Part shown: in pieces, positions 48,631-57,846 of the stretch
Layout of the letters: the number at the start of each line of letters is the position of its first letter
Position numbering within the stretch: the stretch's first letter is position 1
Assembly (NCBI RefSeq): GCF_018919215.1
Contig: NZ_JAHLQK010000007.1
Coordinates: forward strand, 1-64,000
Origin: Alkaliphilus flagellatus
GTDB lineage: Bacteria; Bacillota; Clostridia; Peptostreptococcales; Natronincolaceae
Length of the DNA stretch: 64,000 nucleotides
Direction of reading: 5' to 3'
Position numbers and translations under genes: made by a program
Notes under the pieces: generated by a model
What the model saw: only the letters and a program-made list of their open reading frames with translations
What the model was told of the DNA's origin: nothing
The model's database searches: none

Positions 48631-50583
48631 ATGGATGATAATTTTATAAATGAAATAAAAGATGCATGGAATGATTATACTTATAATGGGCAAATAACTG
48701 GAATTGTAAACCCTATAATAAGAGAGTCTTGGGAAAGGTGCAAAAAAGCAGGTATTGATTATAATAATGGATATGGAAAAAGAGTGAACGATAAACAATT
48801 AGAAAATATATTAAATAAAAATATAGAATTGTTGAAAATTGCAAGGCCTATTATGAAAAATCTACATACCTTAGTATTAGGTTCTGGGTTTGTTTTAGTT
48901 CTCACAGATAAAGAGGGACTTATTATAGAAACTATAGGAGAAGAAAATATAAAAAAAGAAGCTAATCTATTTAATTTTAGTATAGGTTCAATATGGTCGG
49001 AAGAGGCTGTAGGGACAAATGCAATAGGATTGTGTATAAAAGAAGATAAAGCAATACAAACAATAGGAGCCGAACACTATTGTGAGTATCATCATGCATG
49101 GACGTGTTCTGCTTCTCCTATTCATGATGACAAGGGAAACATAATTGGATCTTTAGATATGTCAGGTAGATGTGACAAAGCTCATAAGCATACATTAGGA
49201 ATTGTTGTAGCAGCAGCATTTTCAATAGAAAATGAAATATCACTTTTAAGATCTCACGAATTAATAGACACTACTATTGAGTCAATATCAGATGGTATGA
49301 TTATAGTAGATAAATCCTACAAGATAAATAAAATGAATCGTATAGCTGAGGATATACTAAATTTAAAAAGAGAAGTTGCCAAAAATATAGATATTAGACA
49401 CGTGATTAAAGACATAGAATTTAAAGATATATTTAAGGACAATAAAATGATTTTAGAAAATATGGATTGCAATTTTTTTATTAATGAAAAGAGAATTCAA
49501 TGTAGTGCTAAAATAACACCAGCAATAAGTAACGGAATATTAATCGGTATAGCTATCATATTTAAAGAAGTAGAATACATACATCATACAGTAAATTTAC
49601 TAACTGGAAATAAAGCTACTTATTCTTTTGGGAATATTTTGACTATTGATGAAAAAATGAAAAAAATAATAAGAGAAGCTCAGAAATTTTCTAAGACAAA
49701 AGGATGTATTCTAATAGAAGGAGAAAGTGGCACAGGAAAAGAACTATTTGCCCATTCAATACATAATTATAGTAATCGAAGTGAAGGGCCATTTGTTGCA
49801 GTAAATTGTGCATCTTTACCTAGAGAGTTAGTTGAAAGCGAATTATTTGGATATGAGAGAGGTGCTTTTACAGGAGCTGCAAAAGAAGGAAAACCAGGAA
49901 AATTTGAGCTAGCAAATGGAGGTACCATATTTCTAGATGAAATAGGTGAGATCCCCTTAGACTTACAGGCTAAACTATTAAGGGTTTTAGATAGTTTTAC
50001 CGTTACTAGAATTGGTGGAAAGTATGATACTAAGTTAGATGTGAGAGTAATAGGTGCAACTAATCGGAATTTATATGAGGAAGTTAAAAAGAAGAATTTT
50101 AGAGAAGATCTGTATTATAGACTAAATGTTCTTAAGATAAATATACCTCCTCTCAGGGAAAGAACAGAGGATATTGAAATATGTGCCAACTACTTTTTAG
50201 ATAGATTAAACACTATTTATTCCACTAATAAGAGGATGAGCAGTGAATTTTTAGATTACGCAAGGGTATATAAGTGGAAAGGCAATGTTAGAGAACTAGA
50301 AAATATTATTGAAAGAGCTTATTACCTATCTGAAGAAACCTTGATTACTAAGGAGCATTTACCAGATGATATACTAAATAGAAGTATTGAAGTGGAGCAA
50401 ATCATTTTAGATGGAAATAACTTATCTATTAAAGACCAAGAAAGAGAAATAATAATAAGGGCATTAATTAAAACTAGAGGACATGCTATAGAAGCAAGTA
50501 ATATATTAAATATAAGTAAATCCTCCATATATAGAAAAATTAAAGAACATAATATAGATATGAATTTATATAAGAAAATATAA
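48631..50583 (+). CDS. acoR: Sigma-54-dependent activator of acetoin catabolism
   Basis: This 650-aa activator drives acoABCL. It has a GAF sensor (~60-200), a PAS domain (~220-320), and a AAA+ domain with Walker A GESGTGKE, the sigma-54 contact loop GAFTGA, and Walker B GGTIFLDEIGEI. A C-terminal FIS-type HTH shows AIEASNILNISKSSIYRKI. AAAGGTGGG precedes the ATG. It lies directly upstream of, and parallel to, a sigma-54 promoter and the aco operon. The inducer is expected to be acetoin. Confidence 0.93.
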   Translation: MDDNFINEIKDAWNDYTYNGQITGIVNPIIRESWERCKKAGIDYNNGYGKRVNDKQLENILNKNIELLKIARPIMKNLHTLVLGSGFVLVLTDKEGLIIETIGEENIKKEANLFNFSIGSIWSEEAVGTNAIGLCIKEDKAIQTIGAEHYCEYHHAWTCSASPIHDDKGNIIGSLDMSGRCDKAHKHTLGIVVAAAFSIENEISLLRSHELIDTTIESISDGMIIVDKSYKINKMNRIAEDILNLKREVAKNIDIRHVIKDIEFKDIFKDNKMILENMDCNFFINEKRIQCSAKITPAISNGILIGIAIIFKEVEYIHHTVNLLTGNKATYSFGNILTIDEKMKKIIREAQKFSKTKGCILIEGESGTGKELFAHSIHNYSNRSEGPFVAVNCASLPRELVESELFGYERGAFTGAAKEGKPGKFELANGGTIFLDEIGEIPLDLQAKLLRVLDSFTVTRIGGKYDTKLDVRVIGATNRNLYEEVKKKNFREDLYYRLNVLKINIPPLRERTEDIEICANYFLDRLNTIYSTNKRMSSEFLDYARVYKWKGNVRELENIIERAYYLSEETLITKEHLPDDILNRSIEVEQIILDGNNLSIKDQEREIIIRALIKTRGHAIEASNILNISKSSIYRKIKEHNIDMNLYKKI

Positions 50584-50611
50584 TATATGGGAAGAGATTC
50601 CCGGAAACGAG

Positions 50612-50648
50612 AAAAAATATTCCCAATTAAGGGAATATTTTTTTATTT
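50612..50648 (+). terminator. Terminator after acoR
   Basis: AAATATTCCC pairs with GGGAATATTT, followed by TTTTATTT. Confidence 0.85.
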
Positions 50649-50737
50649 AAAACAAAGATTCTTTTTTATTATATTCAATAATTGTTGAAATCATAGCAAT
50701 AGATAAAAATAAAAAATTTTTAAAAAAGTCAATTAAC

Positions 50738-50754
50738 TTGGCATGTTAATTGCT
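50738..50754 (+). promoter_or_regulatory. Sigma-54 (-24/-12) promoter of acoABCL
   Basis: TTGGCATG-TTAA-TTGCT matches the consensus TGGCAYR-N4-TTGCW, with the GG (-24) and GC (-12) 10 bp apart. It sits 220 bases before acoA and 150 after acoR, as expected. Confidence 0.93.
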
Positions 50755-50973
50755 GATATTATTATTGGACAGATTCAAATAGATATAAATGTAGAAGGGA
50801 AGTGGTAAAGATTACATGAAAATATTTACTTTGTGATTTGATATAGGTCTAGATATTTATGGTCGAGATATGAATTGCCTAGAAGAAAAGACGGCACTAC
50901 ATAACATATCTAAAAGCTACTTATGTGACTTAGAAGAGGTAAACATGGATTAATATTACAGGGAGGGATTTTC
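50755..50973 (+). other. Leader between sigma-54 promoter and acoA with a small interrupted frame
   Basis: AGGGAAGTGG and ATG 50816 open a frame MKIFTL, then TGA, then 38 further sense codons (IGLDIYGRDMNCLEEK...) to TAA at 50950. It may be a remnant gene; no match is recognised. The rest shows no gene. Confidence 0.4.
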
Positions 50974-51957
50974 TTGAAGTTATCAAATGATCAAATAATA
51001 AATATGTATAAAACTATGAAAGAAATTAGAGAATTTGAAACCAAGGCGATGAATTTATTTGCTGAAGGAAGTATACCAGGTTTTGTTCACTTATACCTAG
51101 GTGAAGAAGCAGTAGCTACAGGAGCTTGTGCAAGCTTGAGAGATGATGATTATATTACTAGTACTCATAGAGGCCATGGACATATTTTGGCCAAGGGCGG
51201 AGATTTAAAATATATGATGGCTGAATTGTTTGGAAAAGCAACTGGTTATTGTAAAGGTAAAGGAGGCTCAATGCATATAGCTGATGCTACTAAAGGTATT
51301 CTTGGTGCAAACGGTATAGTTGGAGCAGGTCATAACATTGCAGTAGGAGCAGGTTTAAGTGCAAAATATAGAGAAACTGATCAAGTTTGTATATGTTTCT
51401 TTGGAGATGCTTCTACTAACCAAGGTACATTTCACGAGTCTTTAAACTTAGCAAGTGTTTGGAAGCTCCCAGTGGTCTTTGTATGTGAGAATAACTTATA
51501 TGGAATATCTATGCATCAATCAAAGCATCAAGCTATACAGGATGTTGCAGATAGAGCTGTAGCATATAATGTGCCAGGTGTTATTGTAGATGGAAATGAT
51601 GTGTTCGCAGTATATGAGGCTGCAAATGAAGCAATAAACAGAGCTAGAAATGGTCAAGGTCCAACACTTATAGAATGCAAAACCTATAGATATAGAGGAC
51701 ATTTTGAAGGAGATCCTGGGAATTACAAAGCTACAGAAGAACAAGAAGAATGGTTAGCAAAAGATCCTATTCCCAGATTAGTTAATCATTTAATAGAAAA
51801 TAAAATATTAAGTGAAGAAGAACTTCAAAAAATTAATGAAGATGTAAATAAGAAAATTATGGAAGCTATAAAATTTGCTGAAGACAGTCCAGAGCCAACT
51901 TTAGAATCTGCTGTTGAAGATATTTATACGGATATAGTAGAGGAGGTAAGAGCGTAA
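50974..51957 (+). CDS. acoA: Acetoin dehydrogenase E1 component, alpha subunit
   Basis: With AcoB, AcoA uses thiamine diphosphate to cleave acetoin, giving acetaldehyde and an acetyl unit for AcoC. The 327-aa protein has the TPP motif FFGDASTNQG...ENN, and EKA-like THRGHGH and GKGGSMH. TTG 50974 follows GGGAGGG. The stop shares a base with the acoB start (TAATG). Confidence 0.94.
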   Translation: MKLSNDQIINMYKTMKEIREFETKAMNLFAEGSIPGFVHLYLGEEAVATGACASLRDDDYITSTHRGHGHILAKGGDLKYMMAELFGKATGYCKGKGGSMHIADATKGILGANGIVGAGHNIAVGAGLSAKYRETDQVCICFFGDASTNQGTFHESLNLASVWKLPVVFVCENNLYGISMHQSKHQAIQDVADRAVAYNVPGVIVDGNDVFAVYEAANEAINRARNGQGPTLIECKTYRYRGHFEGDPGNYKATEEQEEWLAKDPIPRLVNHLIENKILSEEELQKINEDVNKKIMEAIKFAEDSPEPTLESAVEDIYTDIVEEVRA

Positions 51958-52928
51958 TGAAAAAAATGACTTATGCAGAAGCTATTAGAGAAGGTATGAG
52001 AATTAAAATGAAAGAAGATCCAAATGTTCTTATATTTGGAGAAGACGTAGGTGCCTTTGGAGGATGCTTTGGAGTTACAGGTAGTTTGCATAGTGAATTT
52101 GGAGATGAAAGGGTTAGAGATACTCCTATATCTGAAGGTGTTATTATTGGTTGTGCAGTAGGGGCTGCAGCTACTGGATTAAAACCTATAGCAGAGTTAA
52201 TGTTTATTGACTTCCTTACTGTAGGTATGGATCAGTTAGTTAATCAAGCAGCTAAAATGAGATATATGGTTGGCGGAAAGATATCCCTACCAATGGTTGT
52301 TAGATTACCTGCTGGAGCAGGCACACGAGCAGCAGCTCAACATTCCCAGTCCTTAGAGGCATGGTTAACTCATATACCTGGATTAAAAGTTGTTTATCCT
52401 TCAACTCCAAATGATGCTCTGGGATTAATGATAAGTGCTATAGATGAAGATAACCCAGTAATGTTTGTAGAGCATAAAGTTCTTTATGCTTTAGAAGGGG
52501 AAGTGGATGAAAATATAAAACCTATTCCTTTAGGATTAGCAGATGTAAAAAGAGAAGGTAATGATATTACTATAATAGCAACAGGGAAAATGGTCCATGA
52601 AGCATTAAATGCGGCTGAAGTATTAGCAAAAGATGGTATAGATGTTGAAGTAATAGACCCTAGAACATTATATCCTCTTGATAAAGAAACCATATTTAAA
52701 TCTATAGAGAAAACTAATAAAGTTGCAATAGTTACAGAAGAAACAAAACGTGGAAGCTATGCAGGAGAAATTTCCGCTATTATAGCTGAGGAATTTTTTG
52801 ATTATCTAGATGCACCTATAACTAGAATATGCAGTTTAGATACACCGATACCATTCTCTCCAAAGCTTGAGGACTATGTAATACCAGATTCCCAAGATAT
52901 AGTAAATGCTATTAAAAAGATGTTTTAA
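51957..52928 (+). CDS. acoB: Acetoin dehydrogenase E1 component, beta subunit
   Basis: AcoB is the 323-aa partner of AcoA. Motifs: IFGEDVGAFGG, RVRDTPISEG (Glu for TPP), AAAQHSQSLEAWLTHIPGLKVV and VIDPRTLYPLD. AGGAGGTAAG, which lies within the end of acoA, serves as its ribosome site, giving coupled 1:1 synthesis. Confidence 0.94.
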   Translation: MKKMTYAEAIREGMRIKMKEDPNVLIFGEDVGAFGGCFGVTGSLHSEFGDERVRDTPISEGVIIGCAVGAAATGLKPIAELMFIDFLTVGMDQLVNQAAKMRYMVGGKISLPMVVRLPAGAGTRAAAQHSQSLEAWLTHIPGLKVVYPSTPNDALGLMISAIDEDNPVMFVEHKVLYALEGEVDENIKPIPLGLADVKREGNDITIIATGKMVHEALNAAEVLAKDGIDVEVIDPRTLYPLDKETIFKSIEKTNKVAIVTEETKRGSYAGEISAIIAEEFFDYLDAPITRICSLDTPIPFSPKLEDYVIPDSQDIVNAIKKMF

Positions 52929-52971
52929 CTAAGAGAGGTAACTTAAGTTGCCTCTTATACGAGGTGAGTAT

Positions 52972-53028
52972 ATGAATAGCATAGGAATAATTGCAAATCC
53001 AGCATCCATAGGTTTTTCTACCTTGTAA
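52972..53028 (+). pseudogene. acoX: acoX remnant (18 codons)
   Basis: GAGGTGAG precedes ATG 52972. The frame reads MNSIGIIANPASIGFSTL and stops. IGIIANPAS is the N-terminal nucleotide-binding start of AcoX, the NAD-kinase-like protein present in many aco operons. The remaining ~300 codons are deleted. It sits between acoB and acoC. Confidence 0.68.
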
Positions 53029-53102
53029 ATATAAGAAAACCTTAGAGTCGGCTTAAAAAAGTGGATTTTTTCAAAGATAATATATAATTGGGAGGAAGCT
53101 AA

Positions 53103-54407
53103 ATGGCAAAAATTATAACTATGCCCAAACTTGGGTTAACAATGACAAAAGGGAAAATTGTTAAATGGTATAAAAATGAAAATGACCAAGTAAAAGAAGG
53201 AGAGAAATTATTTTCTGTGGAAACAGATAAACTTACTAATGATATAGAAGCTAAAGACAGCGGAGTTTTAAGAAAGATAATAGTTCAAAGTGGACAAGAC
53301 GTGCCGTGCCTACAAGCAATAGCCATAATTGCAGATGCTAATGAAGATATATCTGCTCTTTTATCGGAAACAGGAGGAGAGGATACCTCTACTGTAGAGA
53401 AAAAGAAAGAGGATAATTTAGATGTTAAAACTAAAGAGGTAGCTAAGAAAATTGATAGAAATATAAAAATATCACCAGTTGCTAAAAAATTAGCTATAGA
53501 AAATGGTATAGACCCATCAGAAATTATAGGCACAGGGCCAGATGGAAGAATAGTTTTAAAGGATGTAGACAAATTTATAGATGAAATAAGTAAGATAAAG
53601 ATAACTCCAGCAGCAACTAAAACAGCTAAAGAACTAGGTATAGATCCAACAATAATCAATAAAGATGGCAGAATTAGAAAAGAAGATATATATAAGTTTG
53701 ATAATTATAGAAGACTTAATGAAAAGGCTAATCCTATAGATAAAAGAATTCCAATGAGTACAATGAGAAAAGTAATTGCAGAAAGAATGACTTATAGTTG
53801 GAATACATCACCAGTGGTAAATTATGATATAAGAGTTGATGTAAGTAAGCTTAAAGAATTAAAAAATGAATTAAAGTCTGTTGCAAATGTTACATTTACA
53901 GATTTAATAGTAAAGATAGTATCTAAGCTTTTATTGGAATTCCCATTAATCAATAGTTCTATAGATGGAGAGGAAATTATACTTAGAAACTATGTAAATA
54001 TGGGGGTAGCAGTTGCACTAGAGGATGGATTAATAGTACCTGTGGTTAAACATAGTCATATTAAAGGATTAAAGGAAATTTCAGATGAAATAAAAGATCT
54101 CGCGTATAAAGCTAAAAATAATCAATTAGCATCTGATGAGCTTAGTGATGGTACTTTTACTATCACTAATATAGGAATGTTTGGTGTAGAATCCTTTACT
54201 CCTATAATCAATCAACCAGAGTCAGCTATACTTGGAGTAAATGCTATAGTAGAAACCCTTGCATTAGAAAATGGAAATGTAGTAAAAAAACCTTTAATGA
54301 ATCTATCACTTACAGCAGACCATAGAAATATAGACGGTGCAGTAGCTGCTCAATTTTTAGCTAAATTAAAACAATATATAGAAAGCCCATCGATGATGCT
54401 ACTTTAG
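53103..54407 (+). CDS. acoC: Acetoin dehydrogenase E2 (dihydrolipoamide acetyltransferase)
   Basis: AcoC carries the acetyl group on lipoate and transfers it to CoA. One lipoyl domain (~1-80, Lys in VETDKLTNDIEA) is followed by a peripheral-subunit-binding domain (ISPVAKKLAIENGIDPSEIIGTG) and then a second, shorter one (ITPAATKTAKELGIDPTIINKDG). The catalytic domain ends with TADHRNIDGAVAA (His and Asp). At 434 aa the double E3-binding domain is unusual. GGGAGG precedes the ATG. Confidence 0.94.
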   Translation: MAKIITMPKLGLTMTKGKIVKWYKNENDQVKEGEKLFSVETDKLTNDIEAKDSGVLRKIIVQSGQDVPCLQAIAIIADANEDISALLSETGGEDTSTVEKKKEDNLDVKTKEVAKKIDRNIKISPVAKKLAIENGIDPSEIIGTGPDGRIVLKDVDKFIDEISKIKITPAATKTAKELGIDPTIINKDGRIRKEDIYKFDNYRRLNEKANPIDKRIPMSTMRKVIAERMTYSWNTSPVVNYDIRVDVSKLKELKNELKSVANVTFTDLIVKIVSKLLLEFPLINSSIDGEEIILRNYVNMGVAVALEDGLIVPVVKHSHIKGLKEISDEIKDLAYKAKNNQLASDELSDGTFTITNIGMFGVESFTPIINQPESAILGVNAIVETLALENGNVVKKPLMNLSLTADHRNIDGAVAAQFLAKLKQYIESPSMMLL

Positions 54408-54418
54408 GAGGTGAAAAA

Positions 54419-55810
54419 ATGAAGATAGTTGTTTTAGGAGGAGGACCCGGAGGATACGTTTGTGCTATTAAGGCAGCCCAATTAGGAGCAGAAGTTACTA
54501 TTGTAGAGCAAGATAATATGGGAGGAACTTGTCTAAATGTAGGTTGTATACCAACAAAGGTACTTCTCCACTCTACAGAGATTTATAGACTTTTAAATAA
54601 AGAATCTGCTGATCTAGGTTTTGATATGGATAATTTGAAAATAAATTGGAACACTGTACAGAACAGAAAAGATATGGTTGTAACCCAATTAGTAGATGGA
54701 GTAAATACTTTATTAGAGTCAAATAAGATAAGGATTATAAAAGGAAAAGGCCAATTTGTATCTAAAAATCAGATAGAAGTTATATCAAATAATAATGATA
54801 AATCTTTAGTTAATTTTGATAAGGCTGTTATTGCCACAGGTTCAAGCCCTGTAAAAATACCAATAGGAGGTGTAGAATTAGAAGGCGTACTTACTAGTAC
54901 AGAAGCTCTATCCTTAGATAATATTCCTAAAAGCATGTGCATAATAGGCGGCGGGGTAATAGGAGTAGAATTTGCTAATATTTATTCTAATCTAGGCTCA
55001 AAAGTTACAATAGTGGAAATGCTTCCTAATATAGTTTCAAATATGGATGAAGATATTGTTAACTGCTTAAAGTCACAGTTGATTGAATCTAATATTGATA
55101 TATATACTAGTACAAAGGCAGAAAAAATTGAGAAAGAAGAAAATAAGTTAAAGGTTATCATAGCTACGCCTTCGGGAAATAAACATATAGCGTCAGATAA
55201 GGTTTTAATGTCTACAGGAAGAAGACCTAATATTGAAGGTATAGGATTAGAAGCTATAGGTGTAAAGATTGAAAAAGGAGCTATAGAAGTAGATAAGAGT
55301 ATGAAAACTAATGTAGAAAACATATATGCTATAGGAGATTGTGTAGGTGGAGCATTACTTGCCCATGTAGCATCAGCTCATGGTATCATTGCTGCTGAAA
55401 ATATTATGGGAATATTCACACCAATTGATTTTAAAACAATACCATATTGTGTTTATACAAAGCCAGAAATTGCATCTGTTGGATTAACAGAAAAACAAGC
55501 TTTAAACAAAGGATATAACGTTAAAATTGGAACATTCCCCTTATATGCAAATGGAAAATCTCTTATTATGGGAGATGTAAATGGATTAGTTAAATATGTG
55601 GTAGATAGTAGTACAGATGAAATACTTGGACTTCATATAGCAGGTCCTAATGCTACAGAGTTAATAGCAGTAGGAGCATTAGCAATAAGACTTGAGACAA
55701 CAGTGGATGAGATTATATCTACAATTCATGCTCATCCTACTGTTAGTGAAAGCCTTTGTGAAGCTGCACATGCAGTAAATGGGAATGCTATACATTTACC
55801 AAATATTTAG
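54419..55810 (+). CDS. acoL: Dihydrolipoyl dehydrogenase (E3)
   Basis: This E3 re-oxidises dihydrolipoate on AcoC, reducing NAD+. The 463-aa flavoprotein has the FAD site VVLGGGPGGYV, redox disulfide GGTCLNVGCIPTK, NAD site IIGGGVIGVEFA and catalytic HAHPTVSE. It lacks the extra N-terminal lipoyl domain seen in some clostridial E3s. AGGAGGTG precedes the ATG; 11 bases after acoC. Confidence 0.94.
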   Translation: MKIVVLGGGPGGYVCAIKAAQLGAEVTIVEQDNMGGTCLNVGCIPTKVLLHSTEIYRLLNKESADLGFDMDNLKINWNTVQNRKDMVVTQLVDGVNTLLESNKIRIIKGKGQFVSKNQIEVISNNNDKSLVNFDKAVIATGSSPVKIPIGGVELEGVLTSTEALSLDNIPKSMCIIGGGVIGVEFANIYSNLGSKVTIVEMLPNIVSNMDEDIVNCLKSQLIESNIDIYTSTKAEKIEKEENKLKVIIATPSGNKHIASDKVLMSTGRRPNIEGIGLEAIGVKIEKGAIEVDKSMKTNVENIYAIGDCVGGALLAHVASAHGIIAAENIMGIFTPIDFKTIPYCVYTKPEIASVGLTEKQALNKGYNVKIGTFPLYANGKSLIMGDVNGLVKYVVDSSTDEILGLHIAGPNATELIAVGALAIRLETTVDEIISTIHAHPTVSESLCEAAHAVNGNAIHLPNI

Positions 55811-55856
55811 TATGAAAATTAATATAGTAGAAAATTGTATTTTAAAATTTTGTTTA

Positions 55857-55892
55857 AATGCCACTTTCTTAGATGAAGAAGGTGGCATTTTT
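55857..55892 (+). terminator. Terminator of the aco operon
   Basis: AAATGCCACTTTCTT pairs with AGAAGGTGGCATTT around a 5-6-nt loop, then TTCTG. Confidence 0.85.
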
Positions 55893-55955
55893 CTGCAAAC
55901 TATACATATAAAAACTCCACTTGGTTATAACTATATTGGATAAGGAGGAAAATAT

Positions 55956-56546
55956 ATGTTCTTTGATGATTATTTAAAAACTGGTAAGATTTATCATATT
56001 GCACCAATTAATGATTTAAAGCAAATTTTATTAAATGGAATTAAATATGATGATAAAGTCACTTATGGAGATAAATATTATGACTTTCATTGCTTTATTG
56101 ATAGCTTAAAGCCATCACATATACCATCTTGGGTAAAAAGAAAAAAATCCATATTTGCAACAATGAATTATCGTGATCATCCTAATTTTTACTCTCATAA
56201 TGTTGTAATGGCATTAACTATAGATCCATCAAGATGTTGGATTGCTAACGAAAATAGAGCAAATCAAACATATGAACCCTTTGTTTTACAAGAAGTAGAA
56301 TTCTTAAATGGAGCCGAGGAATATATGAAACAGGAAGGTAAACGTCTAATAGAAGAATATTGGGAAACATCATTAAGTTTTGAAGATAACTTAAATAAAC
56401 GGATGGATTTAAAGGAAGGCTATGATGCAGAAGTTTTAATATTACATTCTATTGATCCTAAAGATATTGAAATATTATATATAGTTTCTGATCATAAGGT
56501 TATGGAATTTAATGAGTGGAAGAAAGTATTTTGTAAAGGTAAATAA
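55956..56546 (+). CDS. Uncharacterised protein, possibly ADP-ribosyltransferase-like
   Basis: AAGGAGG precedes the ATG. The 196-aa soluble protein opens KIYHIAPINDLKQILLNGI, a pattern typical of the first strand and helix of ART/DarT/Tpt1-like folds (Y-H-x-T/A-P...L...I-L-x-x-G). IFATMNYRDH and ALTIDPSRCW could be later strands. The rest is not recognised and no catalytic R-S-E or H-Y-E set is certain. No antitoxin-like partner lies beside it. Function is unknown. Confidence 0.6.
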   Translation: MFFDDYLKTGKIYHIAPINDLKQILLNGIKYDDKVTYGDKYYDFHCFIDSLKPSHIPSWVKRKKSIFATMNYRDHPNFYSHNVVMALTIDPSRCWIANENRANQTYEPFVLQEVEFLNGAEEYMKQEGKRLIEEYWETSLSFEDNLNKRMDLKEGYDAEVLILHSIDPKDIEILYIVSDHKVMEFNEWKKVFCKGK

Positions 56547-56591
56547 GACATTTTATGATATAATATTTGCATAAACAAGTAAGGATAGGGG

Positions 56592-57593
56592 ATGCAAATA
56601 CAGATGGAAATAGGCAAAATACCTACAGAAGTGTTAAAGGAAGTAATTTTTTCTAATATTAAACATAGACGATCTGAAGTGTTGGTTAGACCTAATATTG
56701 GTGAGGATTGTGCAGTAGTAGATTTTGGTGATTATGTTTGTGTAATGAGCACCGATCCAATTACTGGAGCTATTAAGGACATTGGTAGTTTGGCAATACA
56801 TATTTCCTGCAATGATATAGCTTCTAGTGGTGTCGAGCCACTTGGAATAATGTTGACTATTATGGCACCGCCGAATACAACTAAAGAAGATTTAAGTTAT
56901 GTTATGGCAGAGGCAAATAAAGCTGCTGCTTCTATTAATGTAGAAATAATCGGAGGCCATACAGAAATTACTGATGCTGTTAACCGAATGATAATTAGTG
57001 CTACAGCTATAGGCAGACAGGCTAAAAATAAATTAGTGCTTTCTGAAGGTGCAAAAATTGGAGATGCAGTGTTTATGACTAAACACGTAGGACTAGAAGG
57101 GGTAGCTATAATAGCTAGAGATTTAGAAGAAAAATTAAAAGACAAAGTTAGTTACGATATAATTAAATCTGCTCAGGAATTTTCTAAAGATATAAGTGTA
57201 GTTAAAGAAGGAATTCTGGCTAGCAGTGTAGGAGTGCATAGTATGCACGATGTTACTGAGGGTGGAATTTTTGGTGCTCTATGGGAATTAGCAGAAGCAT
57301 CAGGATTAGGTATAGAAGTATATGAGGATAATATAAATATAAGGGAAGAAACAATGCAAATATGTAAGTTGTTTTCAATTAATCCAATGAGATTAATTTC
57401 TAGTGGAGTTATGGTTATTACTATTTCTCAAGATAAGAAGGATTTGATGGTTGAGGCTTTTAATAGTAAAGGCATGGATATAACAGAGATTGGAAAAGTT
57501 ATAAAAGAAGGACGTATAGTTATAAAAGGAGATAAACTAATAGATTTAGAACCTCCATATGTAGATGAGTTATATAAAGCATTTGAAAGTTAG
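56592..57593 (+). CDS. AIR-synthase-superfamily protein (HypE/ThiL/PurM-like)
   Basis: The fold is that of PurM/HypE/SelD/ThiL ATPases: GEDCAVVDFGDYVCVMSTDPITGA, GIMLTIMAPP, GGHTEITDAV and MHDVTEGGIFGALWELAEASG. It lacks the C-terminal PRIC Cys of HypE and the Sec/Cys of SelD, so it is neither in a simple sense. Many clostridia carry such an unassigned paralogue. ATG 56592 has AAGGA at 6 bases; ATG 56604 is possible. Substrate unknown. Confidence 0.82.
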   Translation: MQIQMEIGKIPTEVLKEVIFSNIKHRRSEVLVRPNIGEDCAVVDFGDYVCVMSTDPITGAIKDIGSLAIHISCNDIASSGVEPLGIMLTIMAPPNTTKEDLSYVMAEANKAAASINVEIIGGHTEITDAVNRMIISATAIGRQAKNKLVLSEGAKIGDAVFMTKHVGLEGVAIIARDLEEKLKDKVSYDIIKSAQEFSKDISVVKEGILASSVGVHSMHDVTEGGIFGALWELAEASGLGIEVYEDNINIREETMQICKLFSINPMRLISSGVMVITISQDKKDLMVEAFNSKGMDITEIGKVIKEGRIVIKGDKLIDLEPPYVDELYKAFES

Positions 57594-57608
57594 TATACTA
57601 TTAATTAT

Positions 57609-57640
57609 AGGGAAGGGCATAAGTCCTTCTTTTTTTGCGC
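57609..57640 (+). terminator. Terminator after the AIR-synthase-like gene
   Basis: GAAGG-gcataagt-CCTTC followed by TTTTTTT. Confidence 0.8.
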
Positions 57641-57846
57641 GCAATTTTTTATTATATGCAATTTTTTTCCATTTTATTCGTCAAAAACTATAGTATTATT
57701 ACATATTAATTACAATTTACCATATTCATTGACATAAGATTTTACATAATGATATAAATAATAGTAAAGGAAGCCATTGGTAATAGAAATTAATATTATT
57801 GAGTGGGCTAGTGTTCAAATTGTTAATAAAAAATAGGAGGGGACCA

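Noticed and set aside
50816-50952. Selenoprotein with in-frame TGA
   Set aside because: No Sec-type family similarity and no hairpin immediately after the TGA that I can recognise as a bacterial SECIS.
55956-57593. Toxin-antitoxin pair formed by the ART-like protein and its neighbour
   Set aside because: The neighbour is an AIR-synthase-superfamily enzyme, not an antitoxin or macrodomain protein.
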